From Anaeramoeba flamelloides (lineage: Eukaryota > Metamonada > Anaeramoebidae): DNA of 64,000 nucleotides. The notes below the pieces were generated by a model. It was not told the DNA's origin, did not search any database, and saw only the letters and a list, made by a program, of their open reading frames with translations. Where the stretch lies: positions 10,747,001 to 10,811,000 of the forward strand of contig JANTQA010000036.1 of the NCBI GenBank assembly GCA_027625915.1, read 5' to 3'. Shown here one piece after another: positions 44,061 to 56,336 of this stretch. Each line of letters starts with the position of its first letter. The stretch's first letter is position 1. Position numbers and translations under genes: made by a program.

Positions 44061-45129
44061 AGAAGAAAAATAAGTATGTGGTAAAAAAAAAAGAACTTGT
44101 TTAATCAAGTTATGATAACAAATCAATGGGTAACTCGCAATATTTACCTTTGATATATATTATCAAGTCTAAGTAACTATCACCAACCATTATTCGTTAT
44201 GTTTGGTGGTAATATCAACAATCATACCTATTCACAACACATATAATTTCTCAAAAAAAAAAAAAGAAAATTAGAAAAAGAATAGAAAAAGAAAAGAAAA
44301 AATATTAAAAAGAGAAAGAAAAAAAAAAAAAAGACAAAGATAAACTAATTATATATTTTATTAATATTTAACTTTTAATCCAAATTTGAAATATTTTTTT
44401 TTTATATTTGTGTTCTTTTTGTTCTTATTTTTTAGGTAAATAAAATGATCTTAAAATGGATTTTTTTTTTGATTTTCTATTTAAATTTTTTTTTTTTTGT
44501 TAACTATAGTATATTAATTATAAATATATTATAACTCGTTATAACTGATCTGGCATTCCAAAATATCCAATATTGTTTTTTATCCTCATTAATATAACAA
44601 CAAATATTGAATAAAAAATCTAAATTTATCAATTTTAAACATTTGAAAATATATTAAAATGAAAAAAAAATTGAATCTTGTAATTTTAGAGAGAATGTGA
44701 CTGAAAAGGAAAATCGAAATTTAGTTATTAAAAATTTAAAATTACAAATATTTTTATTTTATTTTAATGGTTTGTATGTATTTTATTTAAAAAAAGGGTA
44801 TTTGATTAAAAGAATTTTATTTTAATTATGGGAGAGTATATAAAAAAAAAAAAAAAAAAAAATTCTGATTAATTAACCAGGTTTATATTTAAAATTTTTG
44901 AGATAATTATTAAAGGGTTGGATTTTTAGAAAAGAAAACTCTGATTTTATGAATGTAAGAGTATTGTAATGTTCATAGTAGATGTACATTATTCGTTTTT
45001 TTATTTCAATAAATGATAATTATACAGAATTCAATATTAATTATCAGTCCATGTCTGTATCAATTTACAAGATTTGATTTTTTTGATTACTACATTTTCT
45101 TAAGGTGGTTGAAATTGAAAGATTTTGAA

Positions 45130-45300
45130 TATTTAAAGAATATGTCAATGAAAACAGTTATAGGTTACTCAATAATTTATCTTTGTTTTTTAATATGATT
45201 ATATTTTTCAATTTATAATCATATTTTCAATTGATCACACAAATTGAATTTCACACATTTTTGAAATTTCTTGGTTTTAGATTTGACAGTTAAACAATCT
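45130..45300 (+). repeat. Relative of the 20.6-21.4 kb inverted-repeat arm
   Basis: AAAACAGTTATAGGTTACTC, TTTTCAATTGATCACACAAA, AATTTCACACATTTT and GGTTTTAGATTTGACAGTT recall the order of the 21260-21390 arm. Identity is modest, so this is a third, older copy. Confidence 0.4.
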
Positions 45301-46119
45301 TATTTTTCAAAAGAATAATTAAACTTCCTCTCTATTCTTGAACCCATCTTTTTCATTATGAGTGTTTTGAAAACATTTGAAAAAAAGAAAATCTGAAAAC
45401 CAGTAATAGTTACAAAATAAACTGTAAAGCTTTAAAAAAAAAATAAAATTTTACTTTTTTTTTATGAAAAAAGTGTAAATAACACTATTTTCACCCTTTA
45501 TATTACATCAGACCCTCAATAACTTTTTTTCTTCAAGAATAAATTTCCTGATTATTTATTTCTCAAATTTGATTGCAAACTGTCTTGGTTTAAAATTATT
45601 TCATTGATATTTAAATTTTTTTTAATTTATTATCGAAATTTTTATCTATCTTTTTAAAAGTAAGGGTAAGTTTAATAATAATTTTTGCTTTTTGAAAAAT
45701 CATAAAGTGAAAATTAAATATTATTGGGTGGAAGTAAATCTGATTGAAAAAAATTCAAGTGTAATTACTTAGTGAATTATTTCCATAAATTTGCTAATAC
45801 AATTCGAACACTTTTGTGTACTTTACGGGAAAATTGAATATTTCCATATTTTGAATGCAAAAATGAGTTGCCTGTTGGAATAAACTCAAATTTGTTTCTG
45901 TGAAAGAGGAAACAATAATTTAATTTAAAGCAATCCTTTTGGAATTTGACAAAAATATTTTAGAATAACGCTTTGAAAATCGTTCCATAAAAGATCTTCA
46001 ACTTTTCTCAAGGCACTGATGATATTAAAATGTTGAACTCATTAAAAAATGGTTTTTAATCAATTGTCTATTCTTATTTTGTCATTTTTTTTCAATTCAG
46101 TAGTTACCTTTTGTAAAAA

Positions 46120-47166
46120 ATGTTACAAATCCTGGGACAATACCCAAAATCTCATAACAGATTCCTACTTCGAAGCTTTCACACCAATTTCAACAGATTT
46201 TTGGATTCTGCAAATGATCAAATAGTGACTATTGACACTCATTATGAAGACAAGCGTTATCGAGCTGCTTCTTATTTATTAAAAACTGTGGACAACCCAA
46301 AAAATGTGCATGGTCTATTAATAGACAACAACACCAATAGTTGTTTAGACACGATTCTGTCTTCAATTGACAACAATGGAATTTCAAGATCCGACATTGA
46401 CTATTTGATTGCAACACATATCCATTTGGATCACGCTGGGTGCACCTCGCAATTAGTCAAAAATTTACCAAATGCTACTGTCTTGGTACACCCAAGAGGT
46501 GCAAAGCATTTAATTGATCCAACAAAGTTAATCCGATCTGCGTCACAAGTCTATGGGGGGATGGAGAACTTTGAAAAGCTGTATGGCAAAATCGAAAAAA
46601 TACCAAAAGAACGAGTCAGATCGATCAATGACGGAGAGACTATTGACTTTGGTGGAAGAAAATTAAAATTCATGCATACACGTGGGCATGCAAAGCATCA
46701 TATGGTTATCCATGACTCCTTTAGCAATGCCGTCTTTGCAGGGGACTCCTTTGGCGTTCGCTATCCTGATCTTTGCCCCCAAAAGCCCGACAACATGGTG
46801 CTTTTCCCAAGTACAACACCAATCGACTTTGAGCCCGAATTGGCAATTAAGGCATTAAAAGACATCAATGGTTTGTTTCCAAAAAGGATCTATTTAACCC
46901 ACTATGGGATAATTGATGACGTTCAAACCGCTACACAAAATTTAATTGAAGGGATCAATAGCCATTGGGAGATCCTTAAAGACGGGAAAAAAACTGGGTT
47001 GAAGGGAGACAAATTATATAATTGGGTAAAACTAAAACTCAACCATTGGATGGTTCAATTCACCCGTAAACAACTTGGAGATAATAATAAAATTGATTGG
47101 AGTCAATTGGATTTGGATATTGATCTAAATTCTCAAGGAATCGCTTTTTGTGTAGAATATAAATAA
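46120..47166 (+). CDS. Metallo-beta-lactamase-fold hydrolase, possible organelle presequence
   Basis: A 348-residue single-exon Zn hydrolase. Metal ligands are all visible: THIHLDH (His100, His102, Asp104, His105), His190 in TRGHAKHH, Asp209 in FAGDSFG and His261 in LTHYG. The closest type I can recall is the bacterial MBL-fold group with a RGAKHLIDP loop, a GHA.HH motif and FGVRYP, rather than eukaryotic glyoxalase II or CPSF enzymes. The reaction is unknown. The first ~35 residues precede the MBL core and are basic and amphipathic (SHNRFLLRSFHTNFNRFLDS, no acidic residue before position 29), which suits a mitochondrion- or hydrogenosome-type targeting peptide; this is inference. The ATG at 46120 is the first in frame. 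Bacterial origin by transfer is plausible but unproven. Confidence 0.88.
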   Translation: MLQILGQYPKSHNRFLLRSFHTNFNRFLDSANDQIVTIDTHYEDKRYRAASYLLKTVDNPKNVHGLLIDNNTNSCLDTILSSIDNNGISRSDIDYLIATHIHLDHAGCTSQLVKNLPNATVLVHPRGAKHLIDPTKLIRSASQVYGGMENFEKLYGKIEKIPKERVRSINDGETIDFGGRKLKFMHTRGHAKHHMVIHDSFSNAVFAGDSFGVRYPDLCPQKPDNMVLFPSTTPIDFEPELAIKALKDINGLFPKRIYLTHYGIIDDVQTATQNLIEGINSHWEILKDGKKTGLKGDKLYNWVKLKLNHWMVQFTRKQLGDNNKIDWSQLDLDIDLNSQGIAFCVEYK

Positions 47167-48749
47167 TTTTCTTTTTCTTTTTCTTTTTAATTTTATTATA
47201 ATAATCAGGGTAAATTCTATTTTTATCCGCCAATTTTTAAAGTTCGCTTGGAAATATTTGTTTTGAAATAATAAAAATTAGTTTTATTTTTTTGTTTTTA
47301 TTTCTTATTCCTGAATAAAGTGTACAAATATAGTCTAAAAAACAGAATTTTGAATAAATTTTTAATACATGTTTTCAATTGTCTTTATAATAGTACAAAA
47401 CTAAATAAAAATATTGAAATATCCTAAATTCTTGTTAATCCTTTGTTGGTGCTTAATAATAACCCAATTTGTTTGTCAGTGTGGCATTATATAAATAAAA
47501 GATATGGAATTTTATTAACAAAAATGGTAATCTTTTTCAAGGTTTGAAAATTGGAAAGATTATTATTTCGTTTTGATGGAGAAAATCGTTTTTCTAAGAG
47601 AGTTATGTTCAACAAAATTTGTAATAGAACGAAATTTTGAAAGGGGGTTTTATTTTTTAAATAGTTATCAGTTCCCTTCTCATATTTAAAGTTTTTAAGT
47701 TCTCCAAACATTATTTTTCTAAAAATGTTAATTTTTTTTTTGTTTTTTTTTGCTTTGGAAATATTTTGATATAAATTTTTTAGAATATCCCCATTGTGTG
47801 TTGATTTGTTTAGTGACCATATTACAATTGGGCTGATATTAAAGTTTTGGTGGTAAAATCACTATCAGATTTTTTTTTTTTTTATGAAATTAGGTATAAA
47901 ATACTATTATTTTGGAAATGTCTTATATTTAAGTATATAACCATATGTCTTATTAAATGCTTTTATTTATTCGGTATTTTTTTCATCAATGCATTTTTTT
48001 ATTGGTTGGTATACCAGGTGATTGATATTCATTTTGATTTTAAGATTTTTCGATTTTCTTTTAATATAGTGTTGGTCAATTTTTAGTAGTAATTGTCAAA
48101 GCATTTATTTCCCGTTGTTTGCAATTGTGATTAAAATGTGTTTCATTGAAAAAAGTTGCTCAGTAAAACATTTGCTTTCCTTTTTTAAATAGAAAATATC
48201 TGTAATATGATTTTTGATTAAAGTGGAATTTTATGTACAAATCTTTCCTTTTAGAAAAAAACCAAAATCCATATCAATTATAATTTTCAGAACAAAATAT
48301 TATTTTGTTGCATTTTAACTCTTTGAATATGCTTTAGAACAATAAAAAGGGCTGGAAAGTCGAATTTTAATTGCTTAATTCACTAACATGAAAAATAAAA
48401 GTTAAAAAAATAAGTTAGACAAAATTACTATGCTTATTAACCTTTCATCCATAATAATAGAGTTAATTCACAATAGAATCGAAATTCCAGAACTTCAAAT
48501 TCATGATACTATTGTATTTATTGTTGTCTGTATATCTAACTTTTTTAAAAGTGTCTAGTCGAGAAAAAAAGGGTATTTTTTTCCGGTATGAAATTACAAA
48601 CGAACAGAAGGACTTGAGTTTAATTCAACTTTAGGATATTTTTTTTAATAGATAATAAGAAATACTTTTGAAAATGTTGTGCTCATCTAATAAAACTTAA
48701 ATAGGGAAAAAATTCCTTATGATTATTATTGGGTGTTCATATAGTGCGA

Positions 48750-49460
48750 ATTTTGTCAGAATTGATAAAAATGGAGAATAATCAAAGATTTTACTGAATA
48801 GTTTTAAATTCTGGAAATCCTAATGAAAGTGTCCTAGTTTGTCTTTTTATTTTTTGAAATAAACTGAAAATTTCTTGAATTTTCTGTCAATTCCGAAAAT
48901 TAAAAAAAGGCTAACCGAAAGTATCTGTAGAGTGCCCAGCTTTTCCAGAATTCAAAAGAATGGAAAGAAATCATAGATTTTACTCAATTCTTTTAAATTC
49001 TGGAAAAGCTAACGGCTGTTTTATTTTTACTTTTGGAAATAAATGGGGAAATTAAGAAATTTCATGTTTATTTCCTAAATTAAAAAAAAACTAATGGGAG
49101 TGCCCGTAAAGTGTCTAGATTTTATTTGAAGTTTTCTGTTTATTTGGAAAATTGATAGATTTCACAAAGAAACAGAAAACATAAGAAAATCTAACCATGG
49201 TTTTCCAGAATTCACAAATAAATTAGAAAACCTCAAAAAACCTAGAACACTTAAATTAAAAAAAGGCACCGTTAACTTTTTGTGAGTTTTCTGTATTATT
49301 TGTTAAGAAATTAAAAGAAATTTTTTGAAATTTTCTAATTATTTCTTAAATTAAAAAAAAAGGGCTAACAGTGGTTTTACAGAATTCAAAAGAATTGAGC
49401 AAAATCTTTGATTTTTCTCGATTCTTTTAAATTTTTGAAAAATTAACCGAAAATCAAAAA
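48750..49460. repeat. Hairpin cluster 3
   Basis: At least three GAATTC-type hairpins: about 48745-48830, 48938-49010 (arms TTTTCCAGAATTCAAAAGAA / TTCTTTTAAATTCTGGAAAA) and 49374-49445. Between them alternate AT-rich palindromes centred on GAAATTTC-like cores and the words GAGTGCCC or AGTGCCCGTAAAGTGTC. The layout matches clusters 1 and 2. Confidence 0.7.
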
Positions 49461-50538
49461 ATTAATATTTTTTTCAATTTAAATCAATAAAAAATTCTTA
49501 AATAATCCAAATAATATATATCGTTTGAAAGATATTTACTGTATTTAAAATAATTTTTAGATATATCATTATGATAGTTCTTGCGGTGAAAAAAAATTTA
49601 CAAAATTTTTACTATTAAATTTCAGAGAAATATTAATAGAACATGGGAAATTGGATCCCCGAGTTTAATTGTGAAATATCTTGAAATTATAATTTTTGAT
49701 CCAAGATCTTTTTTTAACCAATAGAGTTTTTATTATATATGAGGTTATCAAAAAGAAAAAAATTTTTCATAACCAGTTTGACTAAAAATGTTATTTTTTT
49801 ATATATTAGATTACATTTCAAGATCTAGGTAGTGAGTGTTTGAGAAGACCATAAATGAAAAATTGTTTTCAAATTAATGTTTGTCTATATGTGTTTACAG
49901 GGTTCGAATTGATTTCTAAAATCTTAATATTTCGTTATTTTGAAGTTTTGATTGTAAAACTTTAGTTAAAAACAATCTATTTAAAAAAAAATATCTTTTT
50001 ATGGAAGATTTTTGATTCAATTTGATTTAAACGGGTATTTAAGATTAAACCTTGGTAAATTCATATTATCTAATAAATGATAAATATCTTATTGAATTTT
50101 TAGATTTGAATATTTCCTATTAAATAGTTTTCTTATTTTTAGTAAAGTCAACTATTCAAATTCAATTTTTGTTCTTTTAGTGTTCCAAAGTAATTCCAAC
50201 AGGATCAAAGTGCAAGGAAATAATGTTTTTTTCTGAAAATTATAATTAGTCATAATTTTGGTCTATCTTGTATGAAAGGTTTATTCATAAAATTTTACTT
50301 TGATCAAAAAACATTTTGCTTGAATTTGCTATTTAAAAAACCAAATCAAATTTTTGACTTACACAATTTTTTTTAATGACACATTTTTTTTTTCACTTGC
50401 TTTTCTATTTTTTACACAAGCCATCATTCAATGATTTATATTAGTTTGTTTACAGATCACAATTTATATATGGCGAGTGTTTGATTTTTTCCAATATAAA
50501 ATGACTTTAGTATGTAAAAAAATATGAGGGTCTAATTT

Positions 50539-51161
50539 ATGTCAGAATTAATTTGGGTTAATACATTCTTAATTTTTAAATTGTATTTTTTTTTTAATAA
50601 AATAACTGATTCTCCCTTTTTTAAAGATTTTTTGTTAATATTCAAAATAGTTTATATTTTTTTTCTGTTAAATATATTTCAATTTGTTATAATTCCTACT
50701 TTAATGGTGCCAAGTCTTCCGGGTTCCGAAAGTATTAAACATTTTCTGAGGGGTTATTTTTTAGATTTGTCTAATAGTTGTTTAAAATGGGGTAAACGTA
50801 AGGAGTGTGTTGTCAAAAATCTGATGGAATTAGAACATTTAATTTTGTTGATCCAGAGTTATTCTAAATTTCAAATTTTTATTTTTCAAATTTTTGTGAT
50901 TATTATTTAATCACAGTTTATTGACTGTGTATGAGGGGTTTTTCATACAGATGGTATTTTGTTTTAATAAGGCTTTATGATTTATATCAGATAGTAACAA
51001 TTATGGATTTTTCTCTTTTCCTCTCTGATATAAAATTTTACTATTTTTTGAAATGTAAAATTTTGCCTAATCAATTTGGAGTTCCAACAATTATAATCAC
51101 CTCACAGCAATTTTTCATAAGTCTTGATTTTTTCAAAGGTTTTGATAAGGGAAAGAGATAA
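50539..51161 (+). pseudogene. Two adjacent open frames, unrecognised
   Basis: Frames 50539-50910 (123 codons) and 50931-51161 (76 codons) are on the same strand, separated by about 20 bases. Parts are more gene-like than the spacer (PTLMVPSLPGSESIKHFLRG, then CLKWGKRKECVVKNLMELEH). No domain recognised. They may be two pieces of one decayed gene or repeat-derived frames. Confidence 0.22.
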
Positions 51162-51828
51162 TAATTAACCTTGAAGAACAATATTTGTGTTGTGAAAAAT
51201 ATTTCCCTTTAGAATTCAGAATCTGATCATCCAAAATTTCACATTTGAAAATTTGCAAATTTTGGTACTTATTGATCACAAAAATTAAAGGGAATAATTT
51301 CCTAAGGATTTGATCAATACCTCCCTAAAGTTGGATTTTTTTTTTAGATGGTCCAGAATCTAAAAATCCTTCAAATGGAATATTATATTAACCTTTTCCA
51401 CTTTTATACAGATTGAGTTTTTGAAAACAAACCCTTTACGAACTTTTTTTTTTTGATTTTTACTTTTTGTAATTAAAAAAATTGTTCTGAATTTCTCATT
51501 TTTTTAAAAATAAAGTATAAATAAAAAAAAAGTAAATCGACAATCCCAAACGATATGATACAAATAAATTCTGAATAGATTTGAACTTTGTTTTAATAGA
51601 ACATTCTACTTGAAAATTTTTTTTAGTGATCTACGACATTTATCTTTTTACAGCTTAAAATTCTTTAGAATTTTTACAATAAAAAAAATTCGAAGATTAT
51701 TATAGCCTTATATATTGTTTTACATTGATTCTGTATTAAAAGAAACTTTCTTCTATTTCTGATCTCGATTTTTATTTCATCCTAAAAAAATCCCCTAATT
51801 TAAGAAAAAAATTTATACAAAAATTATT

Positions 51829-53467
51829 TTAACCAAATTTGCATGGATTAAACGAAAATCTACAAAAATTTTTTAAGAGAAAAAGGTATTGCAAAATATT
51901 TTCAAATTGGGAAAACGGTTTGTTCAGTTCCTCAGTGTTCTTAATTTCAAGATATTTATCAACTAAAAAAATTTATTTTTTCAGATCACCAAACTAAAAT
52001 TTACCAGTATAAGTAAATTCAAAAGGAAAGGGTGAGAAACGAAACATCGACATTGAATTAAAGTTTTTGAGGAATGCATTTTCGGCTTTGGGGGGTTGTT
52101 CCGTTAATGTGTGATTCAGGATCTTTATGGACGATATACAAAATAGGAAATATTTTGTGATCAAAAAAACAAAAATTTTGTAAATTTTACCGGATTGTCT
52201 TGATCTATTTGAGTTTGTCTCCTTTTAGTTGACGAACGAATTAGTATTTGTAATTTTTTAATATACTTCTTTTTTCTTCTTTACAATTTTTGATAACTTT
52301 ATAAATAAAAAACAAAAGTTACCCAGAAGTCAACAATGTGTTTTACAAAAACCAGTTCTTTTTATTTTGGGAATTATATTGACAAAATGTTTCTGTTAAA
52401 AAATTAAAATTAGTGATTAAAAAATTTGTGTGTTTTCTTGAGGGTGACATTTTTGATCCGAATTTTTTTGTCGAGTTCTTTCAAAAATTGCCTTGGTGCA
52501 TAAGAAAACAGAAGTTCGTATATTTTGAAGAAATTTTTTCGACTTTCCATTTTTATAAGAATCAAACCAAATGAAATAATGAGAGTGTTTAATTTTTTTA
52601 GGAGAACATCCTAATTTTCCAAAAACGAAGAAAATAAGCAAAATAAAACAGAGATCATTCCTATTGTGTGGTCTAACAATTCACTAATGACTAGATAATC
52701 AATTTCACAAAAATTCAACTAATTTTTGACTTTCGTAAATAACTCCCTCCATCATTTTGGAAATTTAATTGAAAATCTGTCCAAGAAGCTAACCACAGAT
52801 CACTCGTAAATTCACCTTAATTTTTTTTCAATTAAACCAAATTTGTTTTGTAAAAAAAATAGTGACAAGCAATAATAAGCTTGAACGAGAACAAATTGCC
52901 AAAGTTTTTCAGAACTAAGTTTCCTCTTTTTTAAATTCTGTAATAAAACCAAATCTAACAAGATTAAAAAATTTTTTTAAAAAGTTTTTGTTTTTTTATT
53001 TTTGTAAAATTAACTAATATTTCGATAAAAATTATTCCATGAATAATTAATTTTCGGCAAAACAAATAACAAATTTCCAAGCTTTATTGTCTTTATTTTT
53101 AAAAATGATGAATGAAAACTTATAAACTCATAAAAAATCCAAAATCATTTCTGAGTTTTTTTTCAAAATTAAAAACTCGTTCAGCAAATTTTTTTTTGGG
53201 AACTAAATCATATGGAAAATCGAAAATTCTGAAGCTAAAACCATCAAAGCTTCAGGGTATGTCACTTTTGGAACAGTAAACTCAAAAATTAATTTTTCTA
53301 AATTGAAATGAGTAGAATACAAAAAATAAAAGCAAATTTATTTAAACTTGTCTGAATTGCAAAAGACAAAATTATTGCTGTCGTCATATTTTTACATGAA
53401 AAAAGAGAAACAAACGAAAACTGTTCAACAGATGCGTTTCTAGAGGTTGGTTTGAGAGATTAGTCAT
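51829..53467 (-). CDS. Probable multi-exon gene, function unrecognised, model incomplete
   Basis: Short GC-richer islands on the minus strand splice in phase. An exon ending at 52191 (SSTKRRQTQIDQDNP) joins across a 68-nt GT-AG intron (52190-52123) to 52122-52005 (ILNHTLTEQPPKAENAFLKN, then FNSMSMFRFSPFPFEFTYT). That joins across a 42-nt intron (52004-51963) to 51962-51829 (DKYLEIKNTEELNKPFSQFE ..., stop). Upstream, 52640-52410 has two overlapping coding-like frames (MESRKNFFKIYELLFSYAPR is one), and ATG 53467 (MTNLSNQPLETHLLNSFRLF) followed by a GTAAAA donor at 53395 may be the first exon. The middle exons could not be joined. If real, it diverges from acetyl-CoA synthetase with 239 bp between ATGs. 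No domain recognised. Confidence 0.38.
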
Positions 53468-53706
53468 TATTTAGAAAATGGAAATATTAAATAATTAAAA
53501 ACTTAATTACAGGTGTTTTGAAAAAATGTGTGCTAATAGTTTAAAGGTAGGAACTGAAAACTACCAATTTCACCCTTTTTAAAAAACATATAAACACTTG
53601 AGAAACTTTAAGTGCACATTTTTTCATAAGATCTGTATCATAATTTTTTAACAGATAATTTTAATTTTTGTTATTTCAAAACCTTTTCTTAAATATAATC
53701 TGTTCT

Positions 53707-55964
53707 ATGACTTCTTTTGATTGCAAAAACAAATTTAAGCCACTCACCGAAGGGACGTATATTAAAAATGCTGAGGAATACAAGAGATTGTATAAACAAA
53801 GCATTGAAGATCCAAATGCATTTTGGTATGAAAAAGCACAGGAATTCTTAACTTGGGACAAATCGTTCACCACAATTAGCTCTGGGTAAGCTATTTAATT
53901 GAATTTGTTTTTCTATTCTTGATCTTGAAAATCAAATATTTTGATCCATCAAGATTTTTGGAAAAAAATTAAATCTGTGTCTTTTATTATTGAATCTCCT
54001 AATCCCTAACCCTACCAAAATATCTCAAAAAAAACAAACAACCCAATTTCTTGTATTTTTCTAAATGTAATAACAAAACAACTTTACACAAAAACAATAG
54101 CACTTTAAAACAAGGAAATGTGAAATACTTTGAAGACGGAGATCTCAATGTGTACCAGAATTGTGTCTTGAGGCACAAAGAAAAAAAGCCAAATGAAGTT
54201 GCACTAATCTATGAAGCCGACGACCCTGAGGATGCACGAACAATCACGTGGCTGGAGCTGTCTGAACAGGTGCAATTATACGCAAGGGTGTTGAAGCACC
54301 TGGGAGTAAAAAAAGGAGACGTTGTCACGATTTATATGTCTACGAGCCCCGAGGCTGTTTATGCAATGCTCGCATGTTCGTATGTTGGCGCCATCCATTC
54401 TGTGATCTTTGGTGGCTTTTCAAGTGCAGCTGTGAGGGCAAGGGTTTTGGATTCCAAGTCTGAAGTTATTTTCACACAAAACTTAACAAAGAGAAGAGGC
54501 AAATTGGTTCCAATGAAGACCACAATTGACCAGGCTGTCGAGGGGATTGACTTTGTTCGAAGTGTATTAGTTGACGAACATGTCGGCAATCTGAAGGATC
54601 AGTATGAGATGAGATCAAACAGGGACATCTACCTTAAGCACTTTGTAAGCGAATTCCAAAAAGGCGGCAAATATGAAAACGAAAATGCCGACATGCAGCC
54701 AATGTCCATGAACGCAGAGGATCCTTTGTTCCTGCTCTACACCTCTGGCTCGACGGGAAAGCCAAAGGCGCTTATCCACACAACCGGGGGCTATTTATTA
54801 AATGCAGCACTAACACACAAGACCGTGTTTGACATCCGCGAGGGCGATCGGTATGGATGCATGGCCGACCTGGGATGGATCACTGGCCACACTTATATCG
54901 TGTATGCACCTTTAATTAATGGGACAACAACTCTCTTATTTGAATCCACACCGGACTACCCAAGCATCACCAGATACTGGGATGTAATTGACAAATGGGG
55001 GCTGACCCAATTTTACACATCACCAACTGCAGTGAGATTTGTAATGACCTATGGCACCGAGCCATTGGAAAAATTTTCTTTGAAGTCCTTGCGTGTAATA
55101 GGCTCTGTTGGCGAACCAATAGGTGTCGAGGCATGGAATTGGTATTTTAAAAACGTGGGCAAATCGAAATGCTATCTTGTTGACACCTATTGGATGACCG
55201 AATCAGGGGCAATCATGATCTCTGCCATACCTGGCGTGACAACTTTAAAACGGGGATCAGCAACACTCCCATTATTTGGCATCAACCCACAATTGCTGGT
55301 TAAAAACGGGGGTTCAAAAAACATAGAAATGAGTATGCAAAAGAAAAAAAAACAATTTTTGGAAATTGCAGAAAATTCACAAAGCGGAATACTTACAATT
55401 AAAGGCCATTGGCCCTCAATAACAAGAACAATTCTTGGCAACCACAAAAGATATTTAGACACATACCTGAACCCTTACCCAGGCTATTTTCTCACGGGAG
55501 ATTCAGCATACAGAGACATGGACGGGTTTTACTTCATCAAGGGTCGAATTGATGACGTATTAAACGTTAGCGCACATAGATTCGGCACCTCCGAACTCGA
55601 ATCAGCACTAACTTTACACCCAAATACAATCGAGGTTGCAGTTGTGGGAATGCCACACAAGATTAAAGGAGAAGCCATCTTTGTCTTTTGCGTCTTAAAA
55701 AACAAGCAAGTAGAAGAAAACAAAATCAAAAACGAACTCAAGCTATTGTTGCAAAAAACAATTTCAAAAGTGGCAACACCAGAACACATCGTTGTTGTAG
55801 ACTCCCTTCCTAAAACACGATCCGGTAAAATTATGCGAAGAATCCTCAAGAAAATTGTTACTAAGAATTATGAAGTTTCTACTTATGGTGATTTGTCAAC
55901 TTTGCTAAATCCAGATTCAGTAAAGCAAATTGTGTCAAATGTTAAAAAATTATTCCATAATTAA
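53707..55964 (+). CDS. ACS: Acetyl-CoA synthetase, AMP-forming
   Basis: Converts acetate, ATP and CoA to acetyl-CoA, AMP and PPi. Exons 53707-53885 and 54101-55964 join over a 215-nt GT-AG intron in phase 2, giving 680 residues, near the usual ~650. The ATG at 53707 starts MTSFDCKNKF; the frame is open further upstream without ATG. Visible motifs: YFEDGDLNVYQNCVLRH, P-loop-like TSGSTGKPKALIHTTGGYLL (274-293), GSVGEPIG, DTYWMTESG (421-429, usually DTWWQTETG; the acetate-pocket Trp is kept), GDSAYRD, GRIDDVLNVSAHR (usually SGHR) and PKTRSGKIMRRI with the catalytic Lys that is acetylated in bacterial enzymes. No obvious targeting peptide, so probably cytosolic. A Lys-rich insertion (MQKKKKQFLEIAEN) replaces a loop after LFGINP. 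Confidence 0.95.
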
Positions 55965-56336
55965 AATCAAATCTGTTCCATCATATTTTTTTTTGTATTT
56001 TATTTGAATAAATGTTTTAATTTTTTATTTTAAATGTTTTTAATAAGCCAATTAATTTACCCCCCCTTTTTTTCACTTTTTATAATATAACAATAAATAA
56101 ATATTAATAAATATATACAATTATATATTATATACTCTTTAGTAGATTTTTGGAAAAAATACTTTTTTCCTTATAATTATCACTTTTTTTTTTTTTTTTT
56201 GTGATTGTGATCATTTTTTTAAAATGAGTTTCTGAATATATTTCTTTTTATAAAATCAATTATTAAGATTTCCTTTCAAAATATAAAATACTGAGATTTC
56301 GTTTTAATCCTGTGTAAGATTGTTAAAAATACTTAA

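Larger units (their letters stand above)
40523..46119. other. Intergenic spacer with repeats and a decayed frame
   Basis: It contains the dispersed repeat copy (41145-41290), TA-flanked copy C (42644-43333), a short gene-like frame (43906-44060) and a relative of the 20.6-21.4 kb inverted-repeat arm (45130-45300). Otherwise A/T runs, for example poly-A at 44843-44862. Confidence 0.55.
47167..51828. other. Intergenic spacer with hairpin cluster 3
   Basis: Hairpin cluster 3 (48750-49460) and two adjacent unrecognised plus-strand frames (50539-50910 and 50931-51161). A GGTTCGAAT-like word at 49903 has no tRNA around it. No confident gene. Confidence 0.5.

Noticed and set aside
49895-49925. GGTTCGAAT word resembling a tRNA B box
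   Set aside because: No acceptor stem, A box or anticodon arm can be drawn around it. The same holds for GGTTTGAATC near 59370 and GGTTCAATTC (minus) near 59515.
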